Source: Candidatus Thalassarchaeaceae archaeon
Lineage (GTDB): Archaea; Thermoplasmatota; Poseidoniia; Poseidoniales; Thalassarchaeaceae
Direction of reading: 5' to 3'
Assembly: GCA_030745885.1 (NCBI GenBank)
Contig: JASLNR010000033.1
Location: 1-61,535, forward strand
DNA length: 61,535 nucleotides
A model generated the notes under the pieces. The model made no database searches. It had not been told where the DNA came from and saw only the letters and a program-made list of their open reading frames with translations. The translations under genes and the position numbers were made by a program. Shown piece after piece: positions 7,864-16,956 of this stretch; the first letter of the stretch is position 1, and the number at the start of each line of letters is the position of its first letter.

Positions 7864-8879
7864 TTCCCAAAGTCGCTGGTTGGAAGAAAGACCGCGTCTC
7901 GGAACTGGCCGAGATCTTCGGTAGAGAGGGCTCGATAGCAATAATCGACGTTTCGGGGGTCCCAGCAAGCAACATGATCGACATGCGCAACACATTGCGC
8001 GACCGAATGAGCATCATGATGGCGAAGAAGTCGCTCATGCGAATCGCATGGTTGGAAGCTGGGCACTCCGCAGATGAGTTGGAGGCCCTCCTCGAAGGAG
8101 CTGATCAGCCGTGCGTTGTGCACAGTGAGGCGATGAACGCATTCGAGATCTTCAGCGAACTCGAGAAGACTCGGCAGGGTAGGGCTGCAAAGGAGGGGGA
8201 TATGGCTCCGGCGGACATCGTCGTTGAGGAGGGGCCTACAGAATTCGGACCGGGGCCCATCGTTGGTGAATTCAACGCGGTAGGAATCCCTGCGAAGATT
8301 GACAGGGGTAAGGTAGCAATCCAAAGGACCACCACTGTCGTGAAGGAGGGTGAGGAAATCTCAGCCGACCTCGGCATCATGCTCTCGAAACTAAACATCA
8401 ACCCCATTGAGATCGGCATGATTCTCACTGGCGTCATAGAGAACGGGTTCATGTTCCCTGCTTCGGATCTTGATCTGGATCTAGACGAGTTCCGAAGCGA
8501 CGTTATCAACGCTACCTCAGGTGCCTTCAATCTCGCCTGCGAGATTAGATGGTTCTCCAGTGCGACGACAGCAACTCTGATTTCAAAGGCATCAAGCGAT
8601 GCAATAGCAGTCGCTATCGAGGCCAGCATAGTCAACGACGACACATCCGTGTTCCTCTTGACGCAGGCTCGCTTGCGTGCACTGTCCCTAGCGGGACAAT
8701 TAGATTCCTCAGCTCTCGATGACGAGTTGCTCGCTGCTTTGGGAGCGGCGTCCCAGAGCGCTGAAGTTGCCTCCTCCGAGGCAACTAGCCCGGAAGAGGC
8801 CACTGAGGCCCCTGCCGAAGAGGAAGAGGAGGAAGAGGGGGGAGCGGGGTTCGAAGGACTCGGTGACCTCTTCGGGTAA
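7860..8879 (+). CDS. rpl10: Ribosomal protein uL10 (P0)
   Basis: Stalk-base protein of 339 residues that anchors P1 dimers and binds rRNA next to uL11. The true N-terminus is 'IPKVAGWKKDRVSELAEIF', matching archaeal uL10 openings such as xVAEWKKxEVxEL; the start is a TTG at 7860 overlapping the uL1 stop (TTGA). The open frame extends upstream to 7758, but that part lies inside uL1 and is unlike the family. The C-terminal third is Ala/Glu-rich and ends 'GAGFEGLGDLFG', the tail shared with P1 that recruits translational GTPases. Length is normal for an archaeal P0. Confidence 0.94.
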   Translation: MIPKVAGWKKDRVSELAEIFGREGSIAIIDVSGVPASNMIDMRNTLRDRMSIMMAKKSLMRIAWLEAGHSADELEALLEGADQPCVVHSEAMNAFEIFSELEKTRQGRAAKEGDMAPADIVVEEGPTEFGPGPIVGEFNAVGIPAKIDRGKVAIQRTTTVVKEGEEISADLGIMLSKLNINPIEIGMILTGVIENGFMFPASDLDLDLDEFRSDVINATSGAFNLACEIRWFSSATTATLISKASSDAIAVAIEASIVNDDTSVFLLTQARLRALSLAGQLDSSALDDELLAALGAASQSAEVASSEATSPEEATEAPAEEEEEEEGGAGFEGLGDLFG

Positions 8880-8894
8880 AAAAAGGTGAAAGAA

Positions 8895-9209
8895 ATGGAA
8901 TATGTGTATGCTGCAATGTTGTTGCATTCTGCAGGAAAGGGCATCGATGACAAGGCGGTCAGCTCAGTGCTGAAAGCCGCTGGAGTCGAGGCAGACGGGT
9001 CGAGAGTTAAGGCCCTAGTCGCCTCGCTAGGCTCCGTCGACATCGATGAGGCCATGGCGACCGCGGTCGCCGCCCCAGTGGCCTCGGCTGCTCCCTCTGC
9101 GGCTTCCAGCGGAGCGACCTCTGAGGCCGCTCCCGCTGAGGAAGAAGCCGCTGAGGAAGCCGAGGAAGAGGGCGGCGGCTTCGAAGGTCTAGGCTCCCTG
9201 TTCGGCTGA
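8895..9209 (+). CDS. rpl12: Ribosomal protein P1 (archaeal L12)
   Basis: A 104-residue acidic stalk protein. The N-terminal helical dimerisation domain starts '[18 protein letters not shown]', as in archaeal L12; an Ala-rich hinge and an acidic tail ending '[12 protein letters not shown]' follow. The C-terminal peptide contacts elongation factors and recycling ATPases. A GTG nine bases upstream (8886) opens the same frame, but the ATG at 8895 fits the family start and has a GGTGA-type ribosome site before it. The nearly identical tail in uL10 (ending GDLFG) is normal for archaea. Confidence 0.94.
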   Translation: MEYVYAAMLLHSAGKGIDDKAVSSVLKAAGVEADGSRVKALVASLGSVDIDEAMATAVAAPVASAAPSAASSGATSEAAPAEEEAAEEAEEEGGGFEGLGSLFG

Positions 9210-9242
9210 AGTGACGATTAGAATAACTGACGCGAAGCCGCT

Positions 9243-9737
9243 ATGGGCGAGAGCCTAGAGGAAGTCCCGAGTCACATGGAGCGGCGGATCGAGATCCCAG
9301 TCAGCATCACGCCCACTGATGCCATCCGCGCGATGCGGGTCATCGGCGAGCTTCGCAACTGGCGAATGCATAGAATCGAAGAGGCGACAATGGTTCACAG
9401 ATGGGCCATAATTGTCCCATTGGCCAAGCGCGCTAGGGTTCTGGGTCTGGTGGTTGATGAGGGTGATGCGGAAGGACTAACTCTGCGATCTTGGAGCTAC
9501 GTGCCAGGTTCCGCAGGCAGGATGTCTTTCGTTTCCTTCAATATTCCAGAATGGTTCGATGGTCCGAAATGGGTCTCCTTCCTTCGAGAGTGGGCGTCGC
9601 TACTGCCCCGGTGCCCTTGGAAGTGGGGCTTCTGGGAGCGCTCCATCATAGGTTACCTCCTCCCAGAGTTTCGCCGCTCCAGAAGGCAATTCTCCAATGA
9701 GGGGATCGACATCAGAAACTGGCAAGGTTCAGATTAG
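9243..9737 (+). CDS. Protein of unknown function downstream of P1
   Basis: I do not recognise this 164-residue protein. It is basic and tryptophan-rich (about nine Trp), with no signal peptide or clear membrane helix, although 'MVHRWAIIVPLAKRARVLGLV' is a hydrophobic strand-like stretch. The N-terminal half ('RIEIPVSITPTDAIRAMRVIG') could form an alpha/beta fold. It follows P1 by 33 bases on the same strand and is probably the last or next-to-last gene of the ribosomal operon. An ATG at residue 12 (9276) is an alternative start. No motif supports a function. Confidence 0.6.
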   Translation: MGESLEEVPSHMERRIEIPVSITPTDAIRAMRVIGELRNWRMHRIEEATMVHRWAIIVPLAKRARVLGLVVDEGDAEGLTLRSWSYVPGSAGRMSFVSFNIPEWFDGPKWVSFLREWASLLPRCPWKWGFWERSIIGYLLPEFRRSRRQFSNEGIDIRNWQGSD

Positions 9738-9813
9738 CACTGAAATATCGAGTGCGAATGCCTCTAGGGAGAGGATTTGATAGGGAGGTGGGTGACCGAC
9801 CTTCGACGCAGAC

Positions 9814-10476
9814 ATGGACTTTCAGGATCTAGTCGACACCCCGCAGAAGGTCAAGACCCTCGCCGGAACCGTCGCCTTTCTGGTCTTGTTTCCAGTATAT
9901 TTCGCCGCGATGCCCTCCTTGATTAACGAAGACTTAGTTGGAGGGGGCTCTTCAGGATTAGTCGGCACGCTCAATGTGAGTTTTGAAGAAAGTGAGATTT
10001 CGTTGACTGAGACGGTAGTGCTGGGTGACGGAGAGAGCCATGACTCATTTTTCGATCTAATGGCAGATACGGAGGTAGTAGTGGGATACGTAGAGCTGGC
10101 TGTCTCCTGCTTCGACAACGACGATCCAGGACCTGGGTTCACTGATAGCGTCGAGGGTTCTAGTGACCTCAGCGACCTTGACGGGCTGGAGGACCAAACG
10201 GCAGAGGGTCAGTGCTCTGGAGGCGAGGGCGGGTTCACGATCAGATGGGACCTCACAGAGAACTACACTGGTGAGGAGTATACTGAGGAGAATGAGAGCG
10301 AGAGCGAGATTCTTGAACGATGGAAAGATGGTGGTCTGGGGCGAGGCACTTGGGCGGCCACGATAACCGCAGACATCAGTTCAGCCCCGGTTGTCGGGCA
10401 GATAATAGACTCCGACGAGGAATTCGACATCACGTGGACTGCGGTGACATTCACAGTCGTAATCAATTCCACGTAA
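9814..10476 (+). CDS. Membrane-anchored acidic extracellular protein, unknown function
   Basis: A 220-residue protein with one hydrophobic helix at residues 17-34 ('LAGTVAFLVLFPVYFAAM') preceded by lysines, then a strongly acidic Ser/Thr/Gly-rich domain. The two cysteines in the acidic part ('SCFDNDD' and 'GQCSGG') could form a disulphide outside the cell. This arrangement suits an N-terminally anchored surface protein. The predicted domain is beta-rich ('TWAATITADISSA', 'ITWTAVTFTVVINST'). No family recognised. It is convergent with the GTPase gene, with 16 bases between the stops. Confidence 0.6.
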   Translation: MDFQDLVDTPQKVKTLAGTVAFLVLFPVYFAAMPSLINEDLVGGGSSGLVGTLNVSFEESEISLTETVVLGDGESHDSFFDLMADTEVVVGYVELAVSCFDNDDPGPGFTDSVEGSSDLSDLDGLEDQTAEGQCSGGEGGFTIRWDLTENYTGEEYTEENESESEILERWKDGGLGRGTWAATITADISSAPVVGQIIDSDEEFDITWTAVTFTVVINST

Positions 10477-10492
10477 TGGGTAGGTTCGCGAC

Positions 10493-11779
10493 TCAAGCCT
10501 TAGCCTGGATGCTAATTACATCGCCATCAGAAAGTTCGTGATTTGCACCAATGACCCTCCCTGAGCGTGCATCGACTGCCCGAATGAAGCCATCTCCCAA
10601 GTCAGAATGGACAGAATACGCCAAACCCTTGGCAGTGGTTCCACGAGGGACTAGTATTACATCCGGCAGTGCATTACCCTCTCCATCCACCCAATGCGTC
10701 TCGTCCTGAACGGGATATGCTGCGATTCGAGAGAGTTGGTCGAAGACGACCTCGCTCAGCAGACCGACCAAACCACCCCCATCCCAGGAACCTATCGAGT
10801 CGGCAATTGACAGCAAAGCACTCCGCTGGACATCGGAAAGATTCCCATGGCCGTTCTCGGTAATCTCGAATGACTTATCCCCTGGTTGGTATTCAATCAG
10901 TCCGGCGGAAGAGGCCCTGCGCAATGCTAGCTCGGCCTCTGCGCTGGTAAGTACCAAGCGGCCTCCTTCGGCTTCCACGACAGAAGACAAGTCAGAGAAA
11001 GAGGTCTCGGAGGATTTGTCGGCTTTGTTAGCAGCGACCGAGATTGGGAACATGGCAGTGCGTATTGCTGATGCCATGGAGGAGAGTTCCTCAACACCCC
11101 ACTGGAGGGGGTCGCCAGCCGTTGGGTGGTCTCGGTTAACCGCATTCGTACCTGCCGAAGCGTGTGCCTCGGTTGCACCAATGCCAGTGAGTCGGTCTAG
11201 GAGATGGTCTTTGATGGCGCGCTCACCCTCCGCTTGTGCCCGACGAGAAGCACGATCCCAGCCCGAACTGATGATGCCCAACAGCCACGCATCCAACTCC
11301 TCGAGCAGGAAGCGATGTTCCTCGATGGGTTCAGAGCCACCTGAGCCTACTGGGTTACCCTCGATGTCGGTGGTTCCCGAGACATCGACGATCTGCAAGA
11401 GGGCGTCACATCGTGCGAGATCCGAGAGGAACTGGTTACCCCTCCCCCGGCCCTCGTTTGCGCCTGGGACGAGGCCGGCTACATCGACGAGGGTGACCGG
11501 TGCCAATCTACGATATCCATTGCATGAACCGGAGTTGGGATTGCAGATGCTACCTCTTCTAGGGTCCTCCGGGGAAGTCGGCTCCAAGCGACCGTTTGCC
11601 TCCTTCCGTAAGCGCATCTCGGCACAAGCGCATGGAAGTGGTAGAGGAAGCCATGTCACACCTACGTTCGGGTCGATGGTGGTGAAGGGATAGTTTGCAA
11701 TCTCGACGGGGGTCTCAGTCAATGCCGAAAAGGCAGTTGACTTTCCAACGTTAGGTTTGCCCACGAGGCCGATTCGCAT
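10493..11779 (-). CDS. YchF/Obg-type GTPase with C-terminal TGS domain
   Basis: A 428-residue P-loop NTPase of the archaeal YchF/MJ1332 group. Walker A is GKPNVGKST at residues 7-15, the switch region 'ANYPFTTIDPNVGVTW' follows, the G3 motif is 'DVAGLVPGANEGRG' from residue 99, and G4 is NKAD at 251-254. The last 85 residues, ending 'NHELSDGDVISIQAKA', are a TGS domain. G4 here is NKAD rather than the NxxE of bacterial YchF ATPases, so GTP preference is likely. Between the switch regions is a Cys-containing insertion ('CACAEMRLRKEANGRLE', 'SICNPNSGSCNG') usual in archaeal members. The family associates with ribosomes or translation factors; the precise role is unknown. Confidence 0.9.
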   Translation of the reverse strand: MRIGLVGKPNVGKSTAFSALTETPVEIANYPFTTIDPNVGVTWLPLPLPCACAEMRLRKEANGRLEPTSPEDPRRGSICNPNSGSCNGYRRLAPVTLVDVAGLVPGANEGRGRGNQFLSDLARCDALLQIVDVSGTTDIEGNPVGSGGSEPIEEHRFLLEELDAWLLGIISSGWDRASRRAQAEGERAIKDHLLDRLTGIGATEAHASAGTNAVNRDHPTAGDPLQWGVEELSSMASAIRTAMFPISVAANKADKSSETSFSDLSSVVEAEGGRLVLTSAEAELALRRASSAGLIEYQPGDKSFEITENGHGNLSDVQRSALLSIADSIGSWDGGGLVGLLSEVVFDQLSRIAAYPVQDETHWVDGEGNALPDVILVPRGTTAKGLAYSVHSDLGDGFIRAVDARSGRVIGANHELSDGDVISIQAKA

Positions 11780-11833
11780 GCTCGTCTCCCCACTGCCCAG
11801 TCTGCGGTCCCCAATGAGGAGGTGGTTCGCACA

Positions 11834-13498
11834 TTACAGTTCGGTTGGGCTTCCAGAGGCATCTGTCTGGGAGATTGGGACGACCTCGGTGTCCAAGTTG
11901 GCTCCACTGGCTAGGATCTTCCTCACAGTAGCTCCGGCTGTTAAATTGTAAGAAGTCTGCTCTATTGAACTCGACGAAGGGGTCGCTCGGGCATCCGCTA
12001 AGGAACCCCTGAAGATGCCTTTGATCATATTCATGCAATGAAGAATCGAGCCGATCACCGTTCCATAGAAGAGCACCGAACCGATCGCCCTGAGCTCATT
12101 TGAAATCGTACTCTCGTCTTCCACCGCAGCTTCGGCGAGAGCCATGTCGGAGAAGTCGGCCATCAATGTGATAATGAGGCCGGATAACGCCCCTCCGGCC
12201 ATCATCCAGAAAGCCCATCGAGAGCGATTTATGGACATCAGGTTCCTACCCGTCACCGCGGGGAAGATGCAGAGGGCCGATCCGAGGGAGAGGGGTACGA
12301 GTAACAGCCACACCACTAGCAAGGTGAGTGAGGATGAGATTCCGCTCAGCTCGTTGCCGCCAGTCAAAGCATCCGTCTGGACGAATAGAGCTCCGATTCC
12401 AAGTGGGATGAGCATCAAGGCGCCTAGATTCACCTCAGGCATTCCTGGCGAATCGGGATTCTCCATGAATGCATCATCACCCCTCATCGTGACGAGGATG
12501 TTTGAGGCTAGGGCGATAATGGGGATCGAGGCGAGAGCCATGAGGAAGGATCCCGCGATAACTTCCTTGCTGCTCGGCTCAAAGGCCCCGACCTCAAAGC
12601 CGAGCATATCGGCGGCGAGCGTTCCGGTGGTTTGCCCCAGCGGATTTAGAGTCAGCAAGGCACCTAGCAGCGTGACAGCGGCCAAGGATCTAGACCAAAG
12701 CGGGTTTCCTGTGCCTCGCGAGGCGGCGTAAAGGCTGACTCCAGCTACTTGCAGAAAGAAGAATCCCCCGGAGACCAGCCTTACGAGCAGCCATTGTCCC
12801 AAACCCGTCTCCAGTCCACCGGTAAGGACGACAATTGCGGTGGATATTGGGTCCGAGAGAAGGCCGATGATGATTAGCCATGCCGGGAATGCCATCCTCT
12901 TGGTGCGAGAGGCCGCCGTAAGGAGTTGGTTGACAATCACACCGATTAGAGCGAGGACTTGGATGGCTGTGCCCCAGAAAAGAACCTTCAGACCTAGGAG
13001 CACCGGGTTGTGGGCTCCGATTGCTATTACCAAGACTGAGGCTGTCCAGACCAGGGACATCAGAGTAGCGTTGCGTTCGCTGGCGAGATTGGTTTCCCCT
13101 AGCGAAGGGACGATGTGTAGTCCGGCACCGATTAGAATCATCCCAACGGCTCCGAAGAGGGCGACGAGGTTGCCAGCTAGGAGGAGAGTATCCGAAGATG
13201 GAGAGTAACCCCACGACCCTAGGCTGTGAAGGGCCGTCGAATCGTGACCGAGCCAGAGGCCGCAGAAGGTGAAGGTCGATGCGAGGATGAGCCAGAACAT
13301 CCCTTGAATAATCCATGCCCGAGCGCCTGAACCCGGTCTACCCTCCGCGAAATCAATTGCCGGGCCGAGGGCCTTTTCGAGCATAAATAGGCTCATGCTC
13401 TTGCTGACATCGGTGAAAATCCAGATTCCGCGGTTTAGCATCACATAAACAGCAAAAATAGCGATCCAGTAGATGAACATCGTTGTAATCAGGTCCAT
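11834..13498 (-). CDS. Polytopic membrane protein, weakly similar to heme-copper oxidase subunit I
   Basis: A 554-residue protein with about thirteen or fourteen transmembrane helices and a polar C-terminal tail of about 60 residues. Two places resemble the helix-loop pattern of heme-copper oxidase subunit I (cbb3/NorB-like): 'GLHIVPSLGETNLASERN' and 'FPAVTGRNLMSINRSRWAF', each like the family 'yyxxPxxxGrxLxSe' segment. Only about five histidines occur in the whole protein and they do not fall in the expected six ligand positions, so a functional heme-copper centre is doubtful. The small two-helix gene at 13508-13786 lies nine bases upstream and is probably a partner subunit. An unrelated multispanning transporter is an alternative. 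Membrane topology is certain; the family is tentative. Confidence 0.6.
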   Translation of the reverse strand: MDLITTMFIYWIAIFAVYVMLNRGIWIFTDVSKSMSLFMLEKALGPAIDFAEGRPGSGARAWIIQGMFWLILASTFTFCGLWLGHDSTALHSLGSWGYSPSSDTLLLAGNLVALFGAVGMILIGAGLHIVPSLGETNLASERNATLMSLVWTASVLVIAIGAHNPVLLGLKVLFWGTAIQVLALIGVIVNQLLTAASRTKRMAFPAWLIIIGLLSDPISTAIVVLTGGLETGLGQWLLVRLVSGGFFFLQVAGVSLYAASRGTGNPLWSRSLAAVTLLGALLTLNPLGQTTGTLAADMLGFEVGAFEPSSKEVIAGSFLMALASIPIIALASNILVTMRGDDAFMENPDSPGMPEVNLGALMLIPLGIGALFVQTDALTGGNELSGISSSLTLLVVWLLLVPLSLGSALCIFPAVTGRNLMSINRSRWAFWMMAGGALSGLIITLMADFSDMALAEAAVEDESTISNELRAIGSVLFYGTVIGSILHCMNMIKGIFRGSLADARATPSSSSIEQTSYNLTAGATVRKILASGANLDTEVVPISQTDASGSPTEL

Positions 13499-13507
13499 GG
13501 CATCCCC

Positions 13508-13786
13508 TCACTCACTGGTAGCCTCGGTCAGCATGGTTCCGAGGATGGCGAAAACTCCTATCATCACACCGAAGATGAAGAACCAAATCCCCGAGTCGAA
13601 GACCCCTTCGAAGACAGGTAGCATTGAGGAGATTACGGGAAGGTCACTGCCGGGATAGAGGATACTGAACAGGACAAGGAATATCAGAGTCGTGACAAAT
13701 CCGAGGACGAGGAAGAGCCAGGACGAAGCGGGCTCACGCTCACCTTGCAGGAACTCTCCAATTTCCACTGCGTCGTCGTTGGTCAT
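13508..13786 (-). CDS. Small two-helix membrane protein
   Basis: A 92-residue protein with two hydrophobic helices ('WLFLVLGFVTTLIFLVLFSI' and 'IWFFIFGVMIGVFAILGTML') joined by a loop of about 25 residues that includes 'PGSDLPVISSMLP'. No conserved domain recognised. The stop is nine bases before the start of the large membrane protein at 13498, so they are one transcription unit and may form a complex. A TATA-like CTTAAGG on the minus strand near 13840-13848 could drive both genes. Confidence 0.65.
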   Translation of the reverse strand: MTNDDAVEIGEFLQGEREPASSWLFLVLGFVTTLIFLVLFSILYPGSDLPVISSMLPVFEGVFDSGIWFFIFGVMIGVFAILGTMLTEATSE

Positions 13787-13874
13787 ACTCGCACCCCAAA
13801 TTCCGTCACGTTGTCCGCTCCGACCACCGAAGATTCGCCCTTAAGCATTGGGCGGACGGTGGTTTCTCAATGTC

Positions 13875-15032
13875 TCAAGGAGCGCGTGCCAAATCGATTG
13901 GGCTGCCCCTTCTGAAGGTGCCACTGCCCAATGGTGTTGGCAGACTCGAGTCGTTGTCCAATTCTGCCCTCCAAACAGCCTTGCAAGAGCAGTCCAGATC
14001 TATGAATTCCCCAATATCCCCAGAGACCGAGTAGCGTTCGATGGCGACGACGACGTCTCCATCACAAATCTTGCAGTTGTGGGCTCCGCGGACCTTGCCA
14101 CCTGCAGTTGGATGGATGATGAGTCGGCATTCGAACTGCGAAATATCCTCATGCGACCTCTGAATCATCTCGATCAGGGACCACAACCAAGGTGGACGAT
14201 ACTCGCGGTTCCCGTATAGTCGATCCACCAGTGTCTTCCTCTGGATGTTCATCGGATTGACAGAGACCTCGTCAGAGTGGGGAGCCACCTGACGCAGCCA
14301 CGATATCGTGTGATTGAGAGCGTCTACCTCAGACATGAACGGGGGCTTGAACAGTAGGTAGGTCTTGACTCTGAGGCCGTTGTCCCTGAGTATGTCGACG
14401 GCTCTGTGCCACTGCTTGGTCGAGAATCCTTTGTTGACGTGGAATCTCAGAACCTTGTCGTCATATGCCTCCAATCCGATGGCAACCGTGCATCCGGGAT
14501 GGTGCTTGGCTACCCAGGCCAATTTCTCAGGAGTGCACATCTGGGCCTGTGCTTCGACAACCAGATGCAATTCCCTTTCTGACGTCTCACGTAGCACGGC
14601 CTCCTGCCACTCGGGAGGGTTCTCGCGGTCCTCGAAGAAGGTTCCAGAGGTGTACACTTTGACCATATCACAGCCCTCGAAGTCGTTGGTTCTACGCTTG
14701 GCTTCCTGCCACTGAGAAAACATGTCATCGGAAGTGACGTCGTCACGAACATCGTTGAAATATCCGCAGAATGTGCACCCGGACTTCCACCACCAAGCAC
14801 ATCCCTTGGTTCTGAGAATCACGGTCACAGAGGTGCATGGGGTCCCGTCAGGAAGCGTCTCTGGGGTCTTGAAAACGGAAACAGGCTTGCTTGCATCCCA
14901 AGATTCGCGGTAGGATTTCGATTCGGGAGTGTTCTCTGGGGCCTTGATCAAGTGATGGATCTTTGTCGGCTTTGAGTTGCCCCCGAGAAGGCTCTTGGCC
15001 CTAGCCATGCTACTGCCTTTCTGGTTTCGCAC
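13875..15032 (-). CDS. raSEA: Archaeosine biosynthesis radical SAM enzyme RaSEA
   Basis: A 385-residue radical SAM protein. The cluster motif is CX7CX2C at residues 78-89 ('GCAWWWKSGCTFCGY'), the form characteristic of RaSEA (formerly the MJ1487/Elp3-like group) rather than CX3CX2C. Further family features are 'VKVYTSGTFFED', 'VEAQAQMCTPEKL', 'AIGLEAYDD' and a C-terminal Cys-rich segment ('HNCKICDGD', 'LDCSCKAVW') likely to bind zinc. RaSEA works with ArcS to convert lysine-modified preQ0 at tRNA position 15 into archaeosine; the partner genes are not in the window. Met9 is an alternative start. The gene stands alone, divergent from the MFS gene. Confidence 0.9.
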   Translation of the reverse strand: MRNQKGSSMARAKSLLGGNSKPTKIHHLIKAPENTPESKSYRESWDASKPVSVFKTPETLPDGTPCTSVTVILRTKGCAWWWKSGCTFCGYFNDVRDDVTSDDMFSQWQEAKRRTNDFEGCDMVKVYTSGTFFEDRENPPEWQEAVLRETSERELHLVVEAQAQMCTPEKLAWVAKHHPGCTVAIGLEAYDDKVLRFHVNKGFSTKQWHRAVDILRDNGLRVKTYLLFKPPFMSEVDALNHTISWLRQVAPHSDEVSVNPMNIQRKTLVDRLYGNREYRPPWLWSLIEMIQRSHEDISQFECRLIIHPTAGGKVRGAHNCKICDGDVVVAIERYSVSGDIGEFIDLDCSCKAVWRAELDNDSSLPTPLGSGTFRRGSPIDLARAP

Positions 15033-15179
15033 TTCATTCTGCCGAGAGTGCTTCTTGCACCAAGAACACCAAGTGTCGTAGGCGACACTAAAACATCATA
15101 TCGCATCCGTTCTGCTGTGCTCACTGAAAGCGAATCTGATTTGGAGCATTATCAACTGGTCAGGAAAATTATCGACGAG

Positions 15180-16949
15180 ATGGATCCCGATTCGAAGAAA
15201 GCGCTGAACAGCTGGTATTGGTACGACTGGGCGAACCAGGCATTTGCGTTGACGGTCATCACGGTAGTAGTTCCCGCGCTGCTTTCCAACATGTTCGAGC
15301 TAGCCACCGGAGGTGGTGTAGATTACGGGAGCTTGAAAATCACCGGGGACACCTTCTATGCCGTTGTTCTAGCGTTCTCGAGCATCTTCGTCGCAATCAT
15401 CAGCCCGTTTCTAGGGGCTATTGCCGACCGGGTGCCAATCAAGAAGAAGATACTCTGGATCTACACAGTGATTGGAGTGATCTTCACTGCTCTGATGGGG
15501 GTGGCCCCCCATATAGAGGGTGAATCGAGCTACAAGTTCCTAGCTGTCTGTCTGGTGATTGGGAACATCGGCTTCGCCGGTGGCAATGTGATCTACTACG
15601 CTTTCATGCCCTATCTGGCTGACCGCAAGGTGATGGATCACGTCTCGAGCTGGGGGTTCGCCTACGGTTATGCAGGGGGGTCACTGATTATGGTCGTCCA
15701 CCTCATAGTCGGTGAGACCGGCTTCTTCGGGATGACTGCCAGTTGGAGTCCATGGATTCTGACCTTCGTATTCGTCACAAGCGCCTTGTGGTGGCTGGGA
15801 TTCGGGTTACCACTGTTCCGAAATACTCCCGAGCCGCAGATTCCCAAGCCCACTCAGTACCATTCGATGAGCGAGGCCGCTCTGGATGGAATCATGGAGG
15901 TGAGGAAGACCTTCGGCGAAATCAGGAAATTCAAGGTCTTGGCTATTTTCTTGGCCTCGTACCTCCTATTCTATGACGGAATCAACACCATCAACAGCAT
16001 GGCCACTGCCTTCGGCGACTCGGTGCTCAGGCTCAACCCAACCATGAATTTCGTACTGCTGCTGACCGTTGAGATCACAGCCATCCCAATGACCGTGGTT
16101 GGTGGCAAGTTGGCGGGCCGATACGGCACCAAGGAAGTGCTTGGTTGGGCTCTTGGTGTCTATTCGGTTGTCGCCTTGCTGGCGGTCGGCTTCGCCCCAC
16201 TCGAACTGGCCGACGACCACGGGCGCTACGACTTCCAGTACCACTACGACGAGGAAACCGAGGAATACGAACTCACGACTCTATATGACAAGGGAGTCAA
16301 GGGTTGGATCAGCAAGGCTGGCAGCGGTGATGAAGCGTTCAGAGATGCTTTCTTCACCTACATGTTCGACTCGTTTTCCGAGGGAGGCCGTTGGAGCGAA
16401 GATGACGTAGTCAAGCAGTCCATTCCCGTCGAAGAGGCCGTCTCTTTGTCAGAGGCTATGATCGGAATGACCGATCACAGGTTCTCTTTCTCATTCAGGG
16501 GCGGGGATTTGGATGGCATTAGTTCAGTCGGACAAGATCACCCGACCATTATCGAGGGTGGTTTGGTCGACTGGTGGCCGAACCTCCTCAGAGACAAAGT
16601 CTGGCAGCCCCTCAACTTCGGGGTCAGCCTACAGTGGATTCTGCTTGGAATGATGGTCGGCGTTGTCATGGGCACTGCGGGAGCTCAGGCCAGAAGCATG
16701 TTCAGCATGCTAATCCCTGCCTCTAGGACCACTGAGTTCTTCGGTTTCTTCGGCTTCATCGGCAAGGCTGCGGCGGTCTTCGGGCCGATAGTCTACGCGA
16801 TATTCGCAGCAACGATGGGAAGCAGGATGGCTGTCGTAAGCGTCGTCGTAGTAATCCTATTGGGGTGGTCACTATTCTTCCTCATTGACCTAGAGGAGGG
16901 AATCGAGGTAGCTAGACAGGCCGATCTAGAAGCAGGGCACGTCTTGTGA
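15180..16949 (+). CDS. MFS permease, Atg22/UMF1-like
   Basis: A multispanning transporter of 589 residues from the ATG at 15180. The opening 'SWYWYDWANQAFALTVITV' is the hallmark of the Atg22/UMF1 branch of the major facilitator superfamily, and 'FLGAIADRVPIKKKILW' is the MFS loop 2-3 motif. About twelve helices are present. A hydrophilic insertion of about 130 residues (nucleotides about 16200-16610, 'DDHGRYDFQYHYDEETEEYE' onward) splits the C-terminal half and probably forms an extracytoplasmic or cytoplasmic domain. The frame runs upstream to GTGs at 15117 and 15048, but the latter leaves only 15 bases to the divergent raSEA start, so I prefer 15180. Relatives export amino acids or similar solutes; substrate unknown. 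Confidence 0.85.
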   Translation: MDPDSKKALNSWYWYDWANQAFALTVITVVVPALLSNMFELATGGGVDYGSLKITGDTFYAVVLAFSSIFVAIISPFLGAIADRVPIKKKILWIYTVIGVIFTALMGVAPHIEGESSYKFLAVCLVIGNIGFAGGNVIYYAFMPYLADRKVMDHVSSWGFAYGYAGGSLIMVVHLIVGETGFFGMTASWSPWILTFVFVTSALWWLGFGLPLFRNTPEPQIPKPTQYHSMSEAALDGIMEVRKTFGEIRKFKVLAIFLASYLLFYDGINTINSMATAFGDSVLRLNPTMNFVLLLTVEITAIPMTVVGGKLAGRYGTKEVLGWALGVYSVVALLAVGFAPLELADDHGRYDFQYHYDEETEEYELTTLYDKGVKGWISKAGSGDEAFRDAFFTYMFDSFSEGGRWSEDDVVKQSIPVEEAVSLSEAMIGMTDHRFSFSFRGGDLDGISSVGQDHPTIIEGGLVDWWPNLLRDKVWQPLNFGVSLQWILLGMMVGVVMGTAGAQARSMFSMLIPASRTTEFFGFFGFIGKAAAVFGPIVYAIFAATMGSRMAVVSVVVVILLGWSLFFLIDLEEGIEVARQADLEAGHVL

Positions 16950-16956
16950 TGTGTTG

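Noticed and set aside
8105..9055. 316-codon Ser/Ala-rich open frame on the minus strand across uL10 and P1
   Set aside because: Antisense shadow of two certain ribosomal protein genes; low-complexity composition follows from their codons.
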